Source: an uncultured Anaerolineaceae bacterium
GTDB taxonomy: Bacteria; Chloroflexota; Anaerolineae; Anaerolineales; Anaerolineaceae
Direction of reading: 5' to 3'
Assembly (NCBI GenBank): GCA_938020565.1
Contig: CALIHP010000060.1
Location: 29,019-93,018 of the forward strand
DNA length: 64,000 nucleotides
In this document: in pieces, positions 25,992-34,564 of the stretch
How the letters are laid out: each line of letters starts with the position of its first letter
Position numbering within the stretch: position 1 is the first letter of the stretch
Program-made: the position numbers and the translations under genes
The notes under the pieces: model-generated
Told to the model about the DNA's origin: nothing
Databases searched by the model: none
Seen by the model: only the letters and a program-made list of their open reading frames with translations

Positions 25992-27107
25992 TTACGGTTT
26001 TAACGGGTAATTCGCTAAAAACGCGTCCGCGAATTGATCGTAGGTTCCGGCGAGGATCGCTTTTCGCGCGTCGCGAACGATCGTGATCAGCGTATGGATA
26101 TTATGAATTGAGAGAAGCGTCCCTGACAGGTTTTCCCTGCAGCGGAACAGGTGATGAATATACGCGCGGCTATGATTCCGGCAGGCGTAGCACTGGCAGT
26201 CTTCGACGAGCGGACGCGGATCGTCGCGGTACTGGCGATTGACGAGGTTCATCTGTCCCCGGCGGGTCATCGCCGCGCCATGGCGGGCGAGGCGCGTCGG
26301 CAGCACACAGTCGAAAATATCGACGCCGCGGCGGATTCCCTGAACGAGGTCTTCCGGAGAACCGACGCCCATCAGGTAGCGCGGCCTGTCTTCGGGAAGG
26401 ATCGGCGCCAGCACGTCTAACGTCGCGATCATCTGCGCCTTGGTTTCGCCGACGGAAAGTCCGCCGATCGCGATCCCGGGCGTATCCATCTCAGAAACGA
26501 ACGCTGCCGACCGTTCGCGCAGGTCCGCGAAAACGCCTCCCTGGATGATCCCGAAGAGCGCCTGATCCGAGCGCTTTTTTGCTTTCAGGCAGCGCTCCAG
26601 CCAGCGGTGCGTCCGGTTCATCGCGGCGACGTTATAGTCGTAATCAAGCGGCGGGGCGCATTCGTCAAACGCCATGATAATATCCGAGCCGAGGTTCTCC
26701 TGAATCGCGATCGATTTTTCCGGGGTGAAACGGTGTGTCGAACCGTCGAGATGCGATCGGAAGGTGACCCCCTGTTCGTCGATTTTCCTCAGCTCGTTCA
26801 GCGAGAAGACCTGAAACCCGCCGGAGTCGGTCAGGATCGGCCCTTTCCAGTTCATGAAGCCATGGACGCCGCCAAGCGAAGCGATGAGTTCGTCGCCGGG
26901 ACGAAGATAGAGATGATACGTGTTGTTCAGGATGAACGAGATGTTTTCGGCTTCGAGCTGACTGGCGGTCAGCGATTTTACGGTCGCCTGGGTTCCGACG
27001 GGCGCGAAGATCGGCGTCTCGATCGGTCCGTGCGGCGTGTAAAAGACGCCGGCGCGGGCGTTCCCGTCCCGTCCGATCAGGTCAAATTCAAAATTATTCT
27101 TCGTCAT
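25992..27107 (-). CDS. tgt: Queuine tRNA-ribosyltransferase
   Basis: Zinc enzyme that swaps guanine-34 for the queuosine precursor preQ1 in tRNAs with GUN anticodons. The 371 residues show the nucleophile/substrate region LTDSGGFQVFSL near residue 92, DECAPP near 148, IIQGGVFADLRERSA near 190 and the zinc ligands C-Q-C-Y-A-C ... H near residues 306-335. It follows a hotdog-thioesterase gene by 3 bases on the same strand, so they are cotranscribed. No other queuosine genes are in the window. Confidence 0.96.
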   Translation of the reverse strand: MTKNNFEFDLIGRDGNARAGVFYTPHGPIETPIFAPVGTQATVKSLTASQLEAENISFILNNTYHLYLRPGDELIASLGGVHGFMNWKGPILTDSGGFQVFSLNELRKIDEQGVTFRSHLDGSTHRFTPEKSIAIQENLGSDIIMAFDECAPPLDYDYNVAAMNRTHRWLERCLKAKKRSDQALFGIIQGGVFADLRERSAAFVSEMDTPGIAIGGLSVGETKAQMIATLDVLAPILPEDRPRYLMGVGSPEDLVQGIRRGVDIFDCVLPTRLARHGAAMTRRGQMNLVNRQYRDDPRPLVEDCQCYACRNHSRAYIHHLFRCRENLSGTLLSIHNIHTLITIVRDARKAILAGTYDQFADAFLANYPLKP

Positions 27108-27110
27108 CGA

Positions 27111-27506
27111 TCAGCGCCCGATTCGAGATCTGGCTTCGGCCTTCGCGAGAAATTCGTCCGATCTGACGATAAAACGTGCATGCGTCCCTTCGCCGATTTT
27201 TCCGGATTCGTCGAACGCTTCGACGCTGAACGAGATTTTTTTTCGATCGACGGCGGTGACGACGGCAACGGCGCGGATTTTCGCTCCGATCGGGGAGGCC
27301 GCTATATGCCGAACGTTGATTTCCGTTCCAACCGTCGTCGAGCCGGCTTCAAGACAGGGCCCGACAGCGCGCCAGGCGGCTTTTTCCATCAGCGCAATCA
27401 TCGCCGGGGTTGCATAGACAGCTAAGCCGCCGGACCCGACCGCCGCGGCGACGTTGGTTTCATTGACGGTTTCGATTTCCTCAAGGGTGCGTCCGATTTC
27501 GATCAT
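27111..27506 (-). CDS. Hotdog-fold thioesterase, FlK-like
   Basis: Predicted acyl-CoA thioesterase of the fluoroacetyl-CoA-thioesterase-like group. The 131-residue product carries the family pattern GSGGLAVYATPAMIALMEKAAW near residue 25, then TTVGTEINVRHIAASPIGAKIRA near 58. The Thr, Glu and His of that pattern correspond to known catalytic positions of FlK. ATG 27506 was chosen because GGAG lies about 10 bases upstream and the family starts a few residues before its first helix. The longer reading frame adds 32 unlikely residues. It is cotranscribed with tgt. The natural substrate is unknown; a housekeeping or detox role is more likely than fluoroacetate resistance. Confidence 0.8.
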   Translation of the reverse strand: MIEIGRTLEEIETVNETNVAAAVGSGGLAVYATPAMIALMEKAAWRAVGPCLEAGSTTVGTEINVRHIAASPIGAKIRAVAVVTAVDRKKISFSVEAFDESGKIGEGTHARFIVRSDEFLAKAEARSRIGR

Positions 27507-27590
27507 AAGGGTTTTTCTCCGGATTTGAATTATATCGTATCTTTGCCGCCGGATTTCCGTTCGCCGCGGCGAAGCCATGGGCGGATCGTT

Positions 27591-27619
27591 TATAATGATC
27601 AAGTTAGCAAAAACTAACT
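27591..27619 (+). promoter_or_regulatory. Extended -10 and small operator-like palindrome before the acetyltransferase gene
   Basis: TATAAT at 27591-27596 has no good -35 box. It is followed by AGTTAG (27602-27607), six bases, CTAACT (27614-27619), a perfect 6-bp inverted repeat at about the transcription start. The repeat could bind a repressor. No regulator gene is adjacent. Confidence 0.4.
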
Positions 27620-27640
27620 ATGGCGCATAAGGAGATTGCT

Positions 27641-28264
27641 ATGATTAAACTGAACGGCTTGCTGGACGATGAGCTCGAACTGATTTCGCGTCAGGTCGCG
27701 GATGCTTTTTATGATTATCCATATCCGGCGGAAAGCCGGGGCTTGCGCGCGTTCCTGCCGGAGCGGGACCAGATGCTGACGTATATTAACGGGATCGTCC
27801 GGGCGGGGTATCGCAGCGGGCTGTTGTATACGACGAGCGAGAAGCGGGAAGGATACCTGATGATGACCTCCTCGAAAGGCGATACGATTCGCTTTCCTGA
27901 CGGGATCAGGATGATCCTGGCGATGAAAACGGCGTTGGGCGGGTGGAAGAAGCAGATCGAGTTTACCCGGGCTTTTTTGAGAAACGGCGGGACGTTTGAA
28001 CTCCGGATGCGAAAGGGCAAACGGGATTACGTGAAGGTCGATTTACTGGCCGTTCGAGCTGAATACCAGAAGCAGGGTTTTATGAAGCGGATGCTGGAGT
28101 TTGCTTTTGATCAGGCGAGGGAGCGGGGCGTTCCTGTCATTCTGGAGACCGACGATCAGGATAAATGCGAACGGTACATGCATTACGGGATGAAGGTCGA
28201 CCGGATCCGGGACGTCGTCGCAGGAGTACGGGTGTATGATCTGATCTGGGAGGGGAATCGTTAA
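27641..28264 (+). CDS. GNAT-family N-acetyltransferase
   Basis: The 207-residue protein has an acetyl-CoA-binding motif A near residues 136-155 (VDLLAVRAEYQKQGFMKRML, with the R/Q-x-x-G-x type loop reduced to Q-x-Q-G-F). A C-terminal motif B with ILETDDQDKCERYMHYGMKV, as in many GNAT proteins, follows. The start at ATG 27641 is set by AAGGAG six bases upstream. An in-frame ATG at 27620 lacks an RBS. The substrate is unknown. It may acetylate a small molecule or a peptide amine. It stands alone between tgt and pyrG. Confidence 0.8.
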   Translation: MIKLNGLLDDELELISRQVADAFYDYPYPAESRGLRAFLPERDQMLTYINGIVRAGYRSGLLYTTSEKREGYLMMTSSKGDTIRFPDGIRMILAMKTALGGWKKQIEFTRAFLRNGGTFELRMRKGKRDYVKVDLLAVRAEYQKQGFMKRMLEFAFDQARERGVPVILETDDQDKCERYMHYGMKVDRIRDVVAGVRVYDLIWEGNR

Positions 28265-28471
28265 CCGTCCGGGGAGAAGATCGCCGCGCAGGAAGTCGGC
28301 GGTGAAATCGCCGCGAACGTTTTCGGATATAATTTTTGCCGATTGGATTATGATTAACTCGGACTGCGGCTGGAATCAGGCTTCAGGACGGGTCAGGATG
28401 CGCGGGAACGGACGGAAGGTCCCTGACGGCGCGCAGGCTGCGGATCATTCAACAAGGGGCGAAGGCATCAG

Positions 28472-30076
28472 ATGACGAAATTTATTTTTGTAACCGGCGG
28501 GGTCGTATCCGGCCTTGGAAAAGGAATAACCGCCGCGTCTTTGGGACGTTTATTAAAGGCCCGCGGGATAAAAGTCATGGCGCAGAAGTTAGACCCGTAT
28601 ATTAACGTCGATCCGGGAACGATCAGCCCGTTTCAGCATGGCGAGGTTTTCGTTACGGAGGACGGGGCGGAAACTGATTTGGACCTGGGTCATTACGAAC
28701 GCTTTATTGACGAAAACCTGAATCATTTTTCGAACCTGACGACCGGAAAGGTCTACTGGAACGTTTTGAATAAAGAGCGGAGCGGCGAGTATCTCGGCCA
28801 GACGATTCAGGTCATTCCGCATATTACCGATGAAATCAAAAATTTTATCTATTCGGTCGGGAAGATGTCTGCGGCGGATATCGTTATTACCGAGATCGGC
28901 GGGACGGTCGGGGACATGGAAAGTCAGCCGTTTATCGAGGCGATCCGCCAGATCGGGCTCGAACTCGGCCCGGACAACGTTTTATGTATTCACGTGACGC
29001 TCGTTCCGTATCTTTCCGGATCCGGGGAGCAGAAATCGAAGCCGACGCAGCATTCCGTCAAAGAGCTTCAGAGTCTGGGGATCAATCCGCGGATCATTGT
29101 TTTACGCTGCGACCAGCCGATCGAATATGGCATTAAGCAGAAAATCTCAATGTTCTGCAATGTGAAGCCGGACTGCGTGATCGAGAACGATACGGTTTCG
29201 GTTCTGTACGAAGCGCCGATGATGCTGGAGAAGGCGCGGTTCTCTGAGATCGTCTGCCGCGAGCTGAAGATATCGCCGACGTTCAGCGACATGAGCGACT
29301 GGGAGCGCATGCTGGGGCGGATCGCCGCCTGCAGGCAGGAGGTCAAGATCGCGCTGGTCGGTAAGTATGTCAAGCTGCATGACGCGTACTTATCGGTCAT
29401 GGAAGCGCTTCAGCATGGCGGTTACGAAAACGGGGCCAAGGTCAAAATTGAATGGGTCGACTCGGAAACGGTCACGCGCGAGACGGTCAAGGAGATTTTC
29501 ACCGGCTGCGACGGGATGATCATTCCCGGCGGGTTCGGGAGCCGCGGGATCGAGGGCAAGATTATTTCCGCCCGTTACGCGCGGGAAAATAATCTCCCGT
29601 ATCTGGGGATCTGCCTGGGAATGCAGATCGCCGTGATCGAGTACGCGCGGGATGTCTGCCGATTGGAGGGGGCGAATTCGACCGAGTTCGCCGAGCGAAC
29701 GGCGCATCCGGTGATCGATTTCATGCCGGACCAGACGTCGGAGACGGCGAAGGGCGGGACGATGCGCCTGGGGGCGTACCCATGCTCCGTCCTGCCGGGA
29801 ACGAAGATGTATGAATGCTACGGGCGCGAGGAGATTTCCGAACGCCACCGCCACCGCTATGAATTCAACAACGCGTACCGCGAGCGGCTGACGAACGCCG
29901 GGCTGCGGATCAGTGGGACCTCCCCTGACGGACGGATCGTTGAAACGATTGAGATACCGGAGAATGATTTCTATGTCGGGGTGCAGTTTCATCCGGAATT
30001 CAAGAGCCGCCCGAACCGCGCGCATCCGCTCTTCCGCGGATTGATCGCTGCGGCGAAGAAAAAAGCGTATCAATAA
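28472..30076 (+). CDS. pyrG: CTP synthase
   Basis: Converts UTP to CTP with ATP and glutamine-derived ammonia. The synthetase domain (about residues 1-265) has FVTGGVVSGLGKGITAASLGRLL near 5 and the QKLDPYINVDPGTISPFQHGEVFVTEDGAE block. The class-I glutamine amidotransferase domain (about 290-530) has GGFGSRG near 352, the catalytic Cys in GICLGMQ near 379 and the catalytic H-P-E near 515. Length (534 residues) is normal. The gene is monocistronic with a clear terminator. The 207 bases before it contain a TATAAT at 28328-28333 that may be its promoter. Confidence 0.98.
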   Translation: MTKFIFVTGGVVSGLGKGITAASLGRLLKARGIKVMAQKLDPYINVDPGTISPFQHGEVFVTEDGAETDLDLGHYERFIDENLNHFSNLTTGKVYWNVLNKERSGEYLGQTIQVIPHITDEIKNFIYSVGKMSAADIVITEIGGTVGDMESQPFIEAIRQIGLELGPDNVLCIHVTLVPYLSGSGEQKSKPTQHSVKELQSLGINPRIIVLRCDQPIEYGIKQKISMFCNVKPDCVIENDTVSVLYEAPMMLEKARFSEIVCRELKISPTFSDMSDWERMLGRIAACRQEVKIALVGKYVKLHDAYLSVMEALQHGGYENGAKVKIEWVDSETVTRETVKEIFTGCDGMIIPGGFGSRGIEGKIISARYARENNLPYLGICLGMQIAVIEYARDVCRLEGANSTEFAERTAHPVIDFMPDQTSETAKGGTMRLGAYPCSVLPGTKMYECYGREEISERHRHRYEFNNAYRERLTNAGLRISGTSPDGRIVETIEIPENDFYVGVQFHPEFKSRPNRAHPLFRGLIAAAKKKAYQ

Positions 30077-30119
30077 GCCGGCAGCTTCAGCGGAATACCC
30101 CCAGACTTCGGTGATATAT

Positions 30120-30164
30120 GGCAGGGTTACCTATGACGAAAGTCATAATAGCTCTGCCGTTTTC
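30120..30164 (+). terminator. Rho-independent terminator after pyrG
   Basis: GGCAGGGTTACCTATGAC (30120-30137) and GTCATAATAGCTCTGCC (30142-30158) pair almost completely using G-U wobbles and one bulge, with a GAAA tetraloop, then GTTTTC. Confidence 0.75.
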
Positions 30165-30189
30165 GATATAAACCGGCTTACAGACAGGT

Positions 30190-30217
30190 TTGCGTTCGTC
30201 CCTTTTTTTTGTATACT
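30190..30217 (+). promoter_or_regulatory. Promoter of the secreted unknown protein
   Basis: TTGCGT (30190-30195) and TATACT (30212-30217) with a 16-base T-rich spacer, about 40 bases before the start codon. Confidence 0.55.
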
Positions 30218-30259
30218 ATAAATCAGGAAAGACCGTTTTTTTGAACAGAAAGGAAGTGT

Positions 30260-31234
30260 ATGATGAAAAAGCTGCTGTTCCCTGTCGCCGTCTTTTCCTG
30301 CCTGATTTTTTTGCGGGCGGCGTTCGCGCAGGGACCGGACGAATCGGCTGAGCCGACGCGGATGACGGTTCTGTTTCGCGGCGATATCGTGATCGAGATG
30401 GAATCGCTCGAAAATACGGATGAAGCGCTGACGCTGACGCTGCTGTACGGCTCCGGCGATCCGGCGGCGGATCGGGTCTGCGAATTTGTTGACGGGGAGA
30501 CGGAAGCGGGAGAAATCGACGTGTCGGATTGCGGCGCGGTCCGGATGATTTACCGGTATGCGCCGTCGCCGGTTCCGGCCGACAGCCCGATTTTATTTGC
30601 GCTGGTGAAGTTCTGGGACGTTCAGAAGCTTCGATTCGCGAGTTCGGACGCCTTTCCGGACGACGGAATCGTCAAGCGCGCGGATTCCGGATTTCGGGTT
30701 GCTTTCTTCGGCGACGACGGTCAGAAGCTGGCGGAAGCGCTGAAAGACGCGCCGTATTATATCAGCGAGGACTACGAACCGACTGTGAACCGGACGAAAA
30801 TGGAGCTGCGGAAAAAGCCGTCGGATAACGGCCTGCTTTTTCAATATCAGATCCGCCGGATCAATGAATTCGTGTATCCGACGGCTTACGACGGACAGCT
30901 TTGCGCTTTCAGCGACGCCCCCACGGCGTTTCAGGGGAGCAACGTGGTTCTCGACGGAAGGGTCCAGCTCGCGAGCGGCGGCGGATGCGATGAAGAAGAT
31001 TCGCTCTCGGCGAATCGATTTGACGGGCCGGATATCGGTTGGATCGAGGATTATATTTTCGCCGACCCGAAGCTTCGCCAATCGGATCAGGTCATCTTCG
31101 AATTTGTCAGGCCCGACCTGAAATTCGCGTATCTGAACCCTGAGAACCGGACGGTTCATCAGTGGGATACGGAGACGGAAACGATCCTGAGCTTTGCGGT
31201 TGCGTTGACGGAAGAGGCGTCCCCGATTCCATAA
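30260..31234 (+). CDS. Secreted protein of unknown function
   Basis: I do not recognise this family. The 324-residue protein begins with a signal peptide (MMKKLLFPVAVF..., cleavage probably after AFA near residue 23), with no lipobox. The mature part is acidic, rich in Asp, Glu and Pro. It has four Cys at about residues 73, 94, 220 and 249 that could form disulfides. There are no repeats or transmembrane segments after the signal. It has its own promoter and terminator and stands alone between pyrG and the second nucleoside transporter operon. It could be a surface or periplasmic-like binding protein, but nothing in the sequence decides this. Confidence 0.7.
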   Translation: MMKKLLFPVAVFSCLIFLRAAFAQGPDESAEPTRMTVLFRGDIVIEMESLENTDEALTLTLLYGSGDPAADRVCEFVDGETEAGEIDVSDCGAVRMIYRYAPSPVPADSPILFALVKFWDVQKLRFASSDAFPDDGIVKRADSGFRVAFFGDDGQKLAEALKDAPYYISEDYEPTVNRTKMELRKKPSDNGLLFQYQIRRINEFVYPTAYDGQLCAFSDAPTAFQGSNVVLDGRVQLASGGGCDEEDSLSANRFDGPDIGWIEDYIFADPKLRQSDQVIFEFVRPDLKFAYLNPENRTVHQWDTETETILSFAVALTEEASPIP

Positions 31235-31261
31235 TCGCCGCCGGAGTTTTTTACCTGATCG

Positions 31262-31290
31262 ACGCCTTCTCTTGACCGGGAAGGCGTTTT
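31262..31290 (+). terminator. Rho-independent terminator after the secreted unknown protein
   Basis: ACGCCTTC (31262-31269) pairs with GAAGGCGT (31280-31287), continuing into TTT. Confidence 0.75.
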
Positions 31291-31373
31291 CAGTCTGACT
31301 TTGCCGTTTCCGGATTCGCTATTTGTCTATGTCTTATTACATTCGTCATGGATGATTGATATATGTCTTCCGG

Positions 31374-31417
31374 TTCACGAACTGAAAGATCCATGCTAAG
31401 ATTAGTTGTCAAACAAC
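31374..31417 (+). promoter_or_regulatory. Promoter and operator-like dyad of the second nucleoside transporter operon
   Basis: TTCACG (31374-31379) and TAAGAT (31397-31402) are 17 bases apart. GTTGT, CAA, ACAAC (31405-31417) is a perfect 5-bp dyad overlapping the expected transcription start, followed by another TTGTTG. This is a typical repressor position. The regulator is not encoded nearby. Confidence 0.5.
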
Positions 31418-31438
31418 TTGTTGATTGCGGAGTGGACT

Positions 31439-32500
31439 ATGACAATCGCGCGTACAATCCTACGAATCGGCGTTTCCGTTTTCTCGATTCTGCTGGCGAT
31501 GCTGACCGGGGCGATCCTGATTCTCCTGATCGGGAAAGACCCGATCCTTGCGTACGGGTTCCTTTTCCGCGGTGCGTTCGGAAGTCTTCCATCGATCGGC
31601 GAAACGATCGTGAAGGTTACGCCGCTGATTTTTACAGGTCTGGCGGCGGTTTTCTCGTATCAGTGCGGGATGCTGAATCTGGGGATCGAGGGGCAGTTTA
31701 TCGCCGGCGCGATCGCGGCGAACTGGCTTTCGACGATCGTTCTTCCGTTTACCGGCGCGGCGAATATGATCCTGAGCCTGATTGGCGGGATGGCGGCCGG
31801 GGCGGTCTGGGGCGCGATTCCCGGACTGTTGAAAGCGTTCCGGAACCTGAACGAGATGATTATCGGGATTCTTCTGAACTATGTCGCGCTGCTGTTCATG
31901 GGTTATTTATATGCGGGCCCATTGATGGAAGCGAACATTCCGCAGACAGCGGCGATCGAGCCGGCGGACCGCCTTTCGCGGATCCTGCCGCCGACGCGGG
32001 TCCATGCCGGGATCCTGATCGCGCTGGCGGTACTGATCCTGATTTATTACTATTTATATAATACGGCGAGCGGCTTCCGTTTGCGCGTTGTCGGGAACAA
32101 CCCGGTCGCGGCGCTGGTGAACGGGCTGCCGGTCAAGCGAATGACCGTTATTTCGTTCGTCGCGTCCGGCGCGATTTCGGGTCTTGGCGGCGCGGTCGAG
32201 GTTTTGGGCGTGTCTTACCGCCTGATGGGCGGGTTTGGCGCAGGGTTCGGGTTCGACGGCGTCGCGATCGCGCTCATCGGGCAGCTTAACCCGATCGGAA
32301 CAGGTTTCGTCGCCTATCTTTTCGCGGTGCTTCGCGTCGGCGCGAATACGATGCAGGTTGGGGCGGGGATTCCTTCCGCGATCGTCGACGTCGTTCAAGC
32401 CATTATTATCATCTTCGCGGTCGGCGCAACGGCCTTCGTCAGCCTTCCAGAATTTCAGCAGCTGACCGCGCGGATCTTCAGGAAGAAACAGGAGGCGTAA
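31439..32500 (+). CDS. Nucleoside-type ABC transporter permease (second system, subunit 1)
   Basis: BPD_transp_2 permease of 353 residues with about nine membrane segments. The family block CGMLNLGIEGQFIAGAIAANWL lies near residue 78 and NLNEMIIGILLNYVALLFMGY near 140. The coupling region GNNPVAALVNGLPV occurs near 220. ATG 31439 was chosen because GGAG lies about 8 bases upstream; the longer frame begins with TTG and lacks support. It is the first gene of a five-gene operon (permease, permease, binding protein, ATPase, deaminase), a different gene order from the first nucleoside-type system. Confidence 0.92.
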   Translation: MTIARTILRIGVSVFSILLAMLTGAILILLIGKDPILAYGFLFRGAFGSLPSIGETIVKVTPLIFTGLAAVFSYQCGMLNLGIEGQFIAGAIAANWLSTIVLPFTGAANMILSLIGGMAAGAVWGAIPGLLKAFRNLNEMIIGILLNYVALLFMGYLYAGPLMEANIPQTAAIEPADRLSRILPPTRVHAGILIALAVLILIYYYLYNTASGFRLRVVGNNPVAALVNGLPVKRMTVISFVASGAISGLGGAVEVLGVSYRLMGGFGAGFGFDGVAIALIGQLNPIGTGFVAYLFAVLRVGANTMQVGAGIPSAIVDVVQAIIIIFAVGATAFVSLPEFQQLTARIFRKKQEA

Positions 32501-32504
32501 GCGG

Positions 32505-33446
32505 ATGGGGACGATTCTCGATTTAGCGTTTTTAGAAAACCTGCTGGTTTCGATGATCCGGATGGCGACGCCGCTCCTTTTAGCGGGGTTGGGCGAGTTA
32601 TATTCGGAAAAGGCGGGAATGGTCAATATCGGACTCGATGGGCTCATGACGATCGGCGCGGGCGTCGGGTTTATCGTCGGTTACCTGACCGGGAGTCCGG
32701 TTTCAGGTCTGATCGCGGGGGCGCTCGCGGGGATTTTGCTGAACCTGATTTACGCGTTTTCGACGATTTCGCTCCGCTCCGGGCAGACGATTAACGGTAT
32801 GGCGCTGAATATTTTGGCGCCGGCGCTGGCGACCTTTTTGTCGCGGACTTTTTTCGGGGTTAAGACGACGCTGATGAAGGGGCCGACGATCGGAAATCTT
32901 TCGATTCCGGGACTTTCGAAGCTCCCGTTTATTGGGTCGATCCTTTTCTCGGCGCATCCGATGACCTGGTTTGCGCTTCTCCTGGTGATCCTGACGGTCT
33001 GGTTTTTCCGGCGGACGAAGCCGGGGCTGAACTACCTGGCGGTCGGCGAGTATCCGCGCGCCGCGGAGTCGATGGGGATTAACGTCGCGAGGGTGAAGTA
33101 TCTTTCCTGCGTGATCTGCGGATGTTTAGGCGGATTAGGGGGAGCGTACCTGACGACCTGCTATATTGGGGCATATTCGGAGGGGGTCGTCGCCGGCCGC
33201 GGTTTCATCGCGCTTTCGGCGGTTATTTTCGGAAATTGGAGCGCTGCCGGCGTCCTGTTCGCGACGCTCCTGTTCGGGCTCGCCGACGCGGTTCAGCTCC
33301 GCTTCCAGGTCCTTTTCCGCGACATCCCGTATCAGTTATTGTCGATGCTGCCTTATCTGATGACGATTTTCGTACTGCTCCTTTCGAGCAAGCAATCGAA
33401 CGAACCGAAAGCGAATGGGCAACCATACGCTCGGGAAGGGAAGTAA
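32505..33446 (+). CDS. Nucleoside-type ABC transporter permease (second system, subunit 2)
   Basis: BPD_transp_2 permease of 313 residues, with LYSEKAGMVNIGLDGLMTIGA near residue 31, GQTINGMALNILAPALATFLSRTFFG near 92 and the coupling region GEYPRAAESMGINV near 180. It is shorter than the first-system subunit 2, which carries extra N-terminal segments. AGGAGG precedes the ATG by about nine bases, and the gene begins 4 bases after its partner. It is followed by the binding-protein gene after 29 bases. Confidence 0.93.
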   Translation: MGTILDLAFLENLLVSMIRMATPLLLAGLGELYSEKAGMVNIGLDGLMTIGAGVGFIVGYLTGSPVSGLIAGALAGILLNLIYAFSTISLRSGQTINGMALNILAPALATFLSRTFFGVKTTLMKGPTIGNLSIPGLSKLPFIGSILFSAHPMTWFALLLVILTVWFFRRTKPGLNYLAVGEYPRAAESMGINVARVKYLSCVICGCLGGLGGAYLTTCYIGAYSEGVVAGRGFIALSAVIFGNWSAAGVLFATLLFGLADAVQLRFQVLFRDIPYQLLSMLPYLMTIFVLLLSSKQSNEPKANGQPYAREGK

Positions 33447-33475
33447 TTCAGCTTTCCACCATCAAAACAGGAGTT

Positions 33476-34528
33476 ATGATGAAACGGTATTTATTCTTTT
33501 TAGTTGTTGTTTTGTCGGTTTTATCGTTATTGGCTGGCTGCGCGCCAAAAGCGGAACCGGCTCCGGAAGCCGCCGCGCCTGAGGCGGACGCGAAAGCTCC
33601 AGCCGCGGAGGAGGAAGCTCCCGCGGCGAGCGATAAGGTCTGGAGGGTGGCGATGATCGCGAATACGCCGATCGCGGACGGCGGCTGGAACAGCGCCTGC
33701 TACGCGGGGATGACCGGCGCGGCGGAAAACTTCGGATTTGAGACGGCTTATTCTGAAAACGTTGCGCAGACGGATTACGTTTCGATCCTGACCGAATATG
33801 GGAACATGGGGTTCGATCTCGTCTTCGCTCCGGGAAACGAATTCACCGACGCGGTTCTTGAAGTTGCGCCTGCGTTCCCGAAGACGAATTTCCTCGTCCT
33901 GAACGGCGATGTCAAGGCTGAAAACGTCATGTCAGTTAAGGCGGATAATACGCAGATGGGGTTCCTCGCCGGAGCGCTGGCCGGGCTGAAGACGCGGACG
34001 AAGAAAGTCGGGTTCGTCGGCGGAATGGAAATCACGACCGCGAAGCAGGCGATCAACGGTTATTATCAGGGCGTCGCTTATACGAACCCGGAGGCCGAGG
34101 TCTCGGTCAGCTGGGCGAACAGCTGGGACGATACCGCGAAAGGAAAGGAAATTGCGATGTCGATGATTTCCACGAATGATACGGATGTATTCTTCGGAAC
34201 CGCCAGCGCGGTTGACGTCGGCGTTCGCGAAGGAATTGTCGAGTTTGAGGACCGCTGGGGGATTGCGCAGCCGGGCGAATCGCTGGACCAGAATCCGGAA
34301 CGGATCCTGACGAGTATTATTACGGATAACGTCGCGCTCGTCGGGATCGGGCTGGAACGGACGCAGGCTGGGACGTTTGGCGGCGAAGTGATCGAGGCGG
34401 GGGTAAAAGAAGGCGTTTTATACGTTGGAAAGATCGGCGAGTCGATGAAGGACGTTGAGGAAGCGTTCATGAAAATTTTCGACGATCTGAAGGCCGGATC
34501 GATCGCGATCGATTATGAACTGAAGTAA
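33476..34528 (+). CDS. BMP-family nucleoside-binding lipoprotein (second system)
   Basis: Solute-binding protein of 350 residues with a signal peptide and the lipobox L-L-A-G-C, so Cys22 should be lipidated. An Ala/Glu/Pro-rich linker (about residues 24-52) keeps the domain away from the membrane. The BMP domain follows (about 56-350) with the ligand-contacting ANTPIADGGWNSACYAG near 62 and GFDLVFAPGNEF near 105. The start at ATG 33476 is supported by AGGAG and by the signal peptide. A much longer frame that runs back into the permease gene is spurious. Unlike the first BMP protein, this one is a lipoprotein within the transporter operon. Confidence 0.92.
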   Translation: MMKRYLFFLVVVLSVLSLLAGCAPKAEPAPEAAAPEADAKAPAAEEEAPAASDKVWRVAMIANTPIADGGWNSACYAGMTGAAENFGFETAYSENVAQTDYVSILTEYGNMGFDLVFAPGNEFTDAVLEVAPAFPKTNFLVLNGDVKAENVMSVKADNTQMGFLAGALAGLKTRTKKVGFVGGMEITTAKQAINGYYQGVAYTNPEAEVSVSWANSWDDTAKGKEIAMSMISTNDTDVFFGTASAVDVGVREGIVEFEDRWGIAQPGESLDQNPERILTSIITDNVALVGIGLERTQAGTFGGEVIEAGVKEGVLYVGKIGESMKDVEEAFMKIFDDLKAGSIAIDYELK

Positions 34529-34564
34529 CGCTGACGGACGGAAGCCGGGCGGAGGAGATCAACC

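Noticed and set aside
33122..33475. N-terminal extension of the second BMP lipoprotein (118 extra residues)
   Set aside because: It lies inside the permease gene in another frame, is Arg-rich and would place the signal peptide internally. The lipobox fixes the start at 33476.
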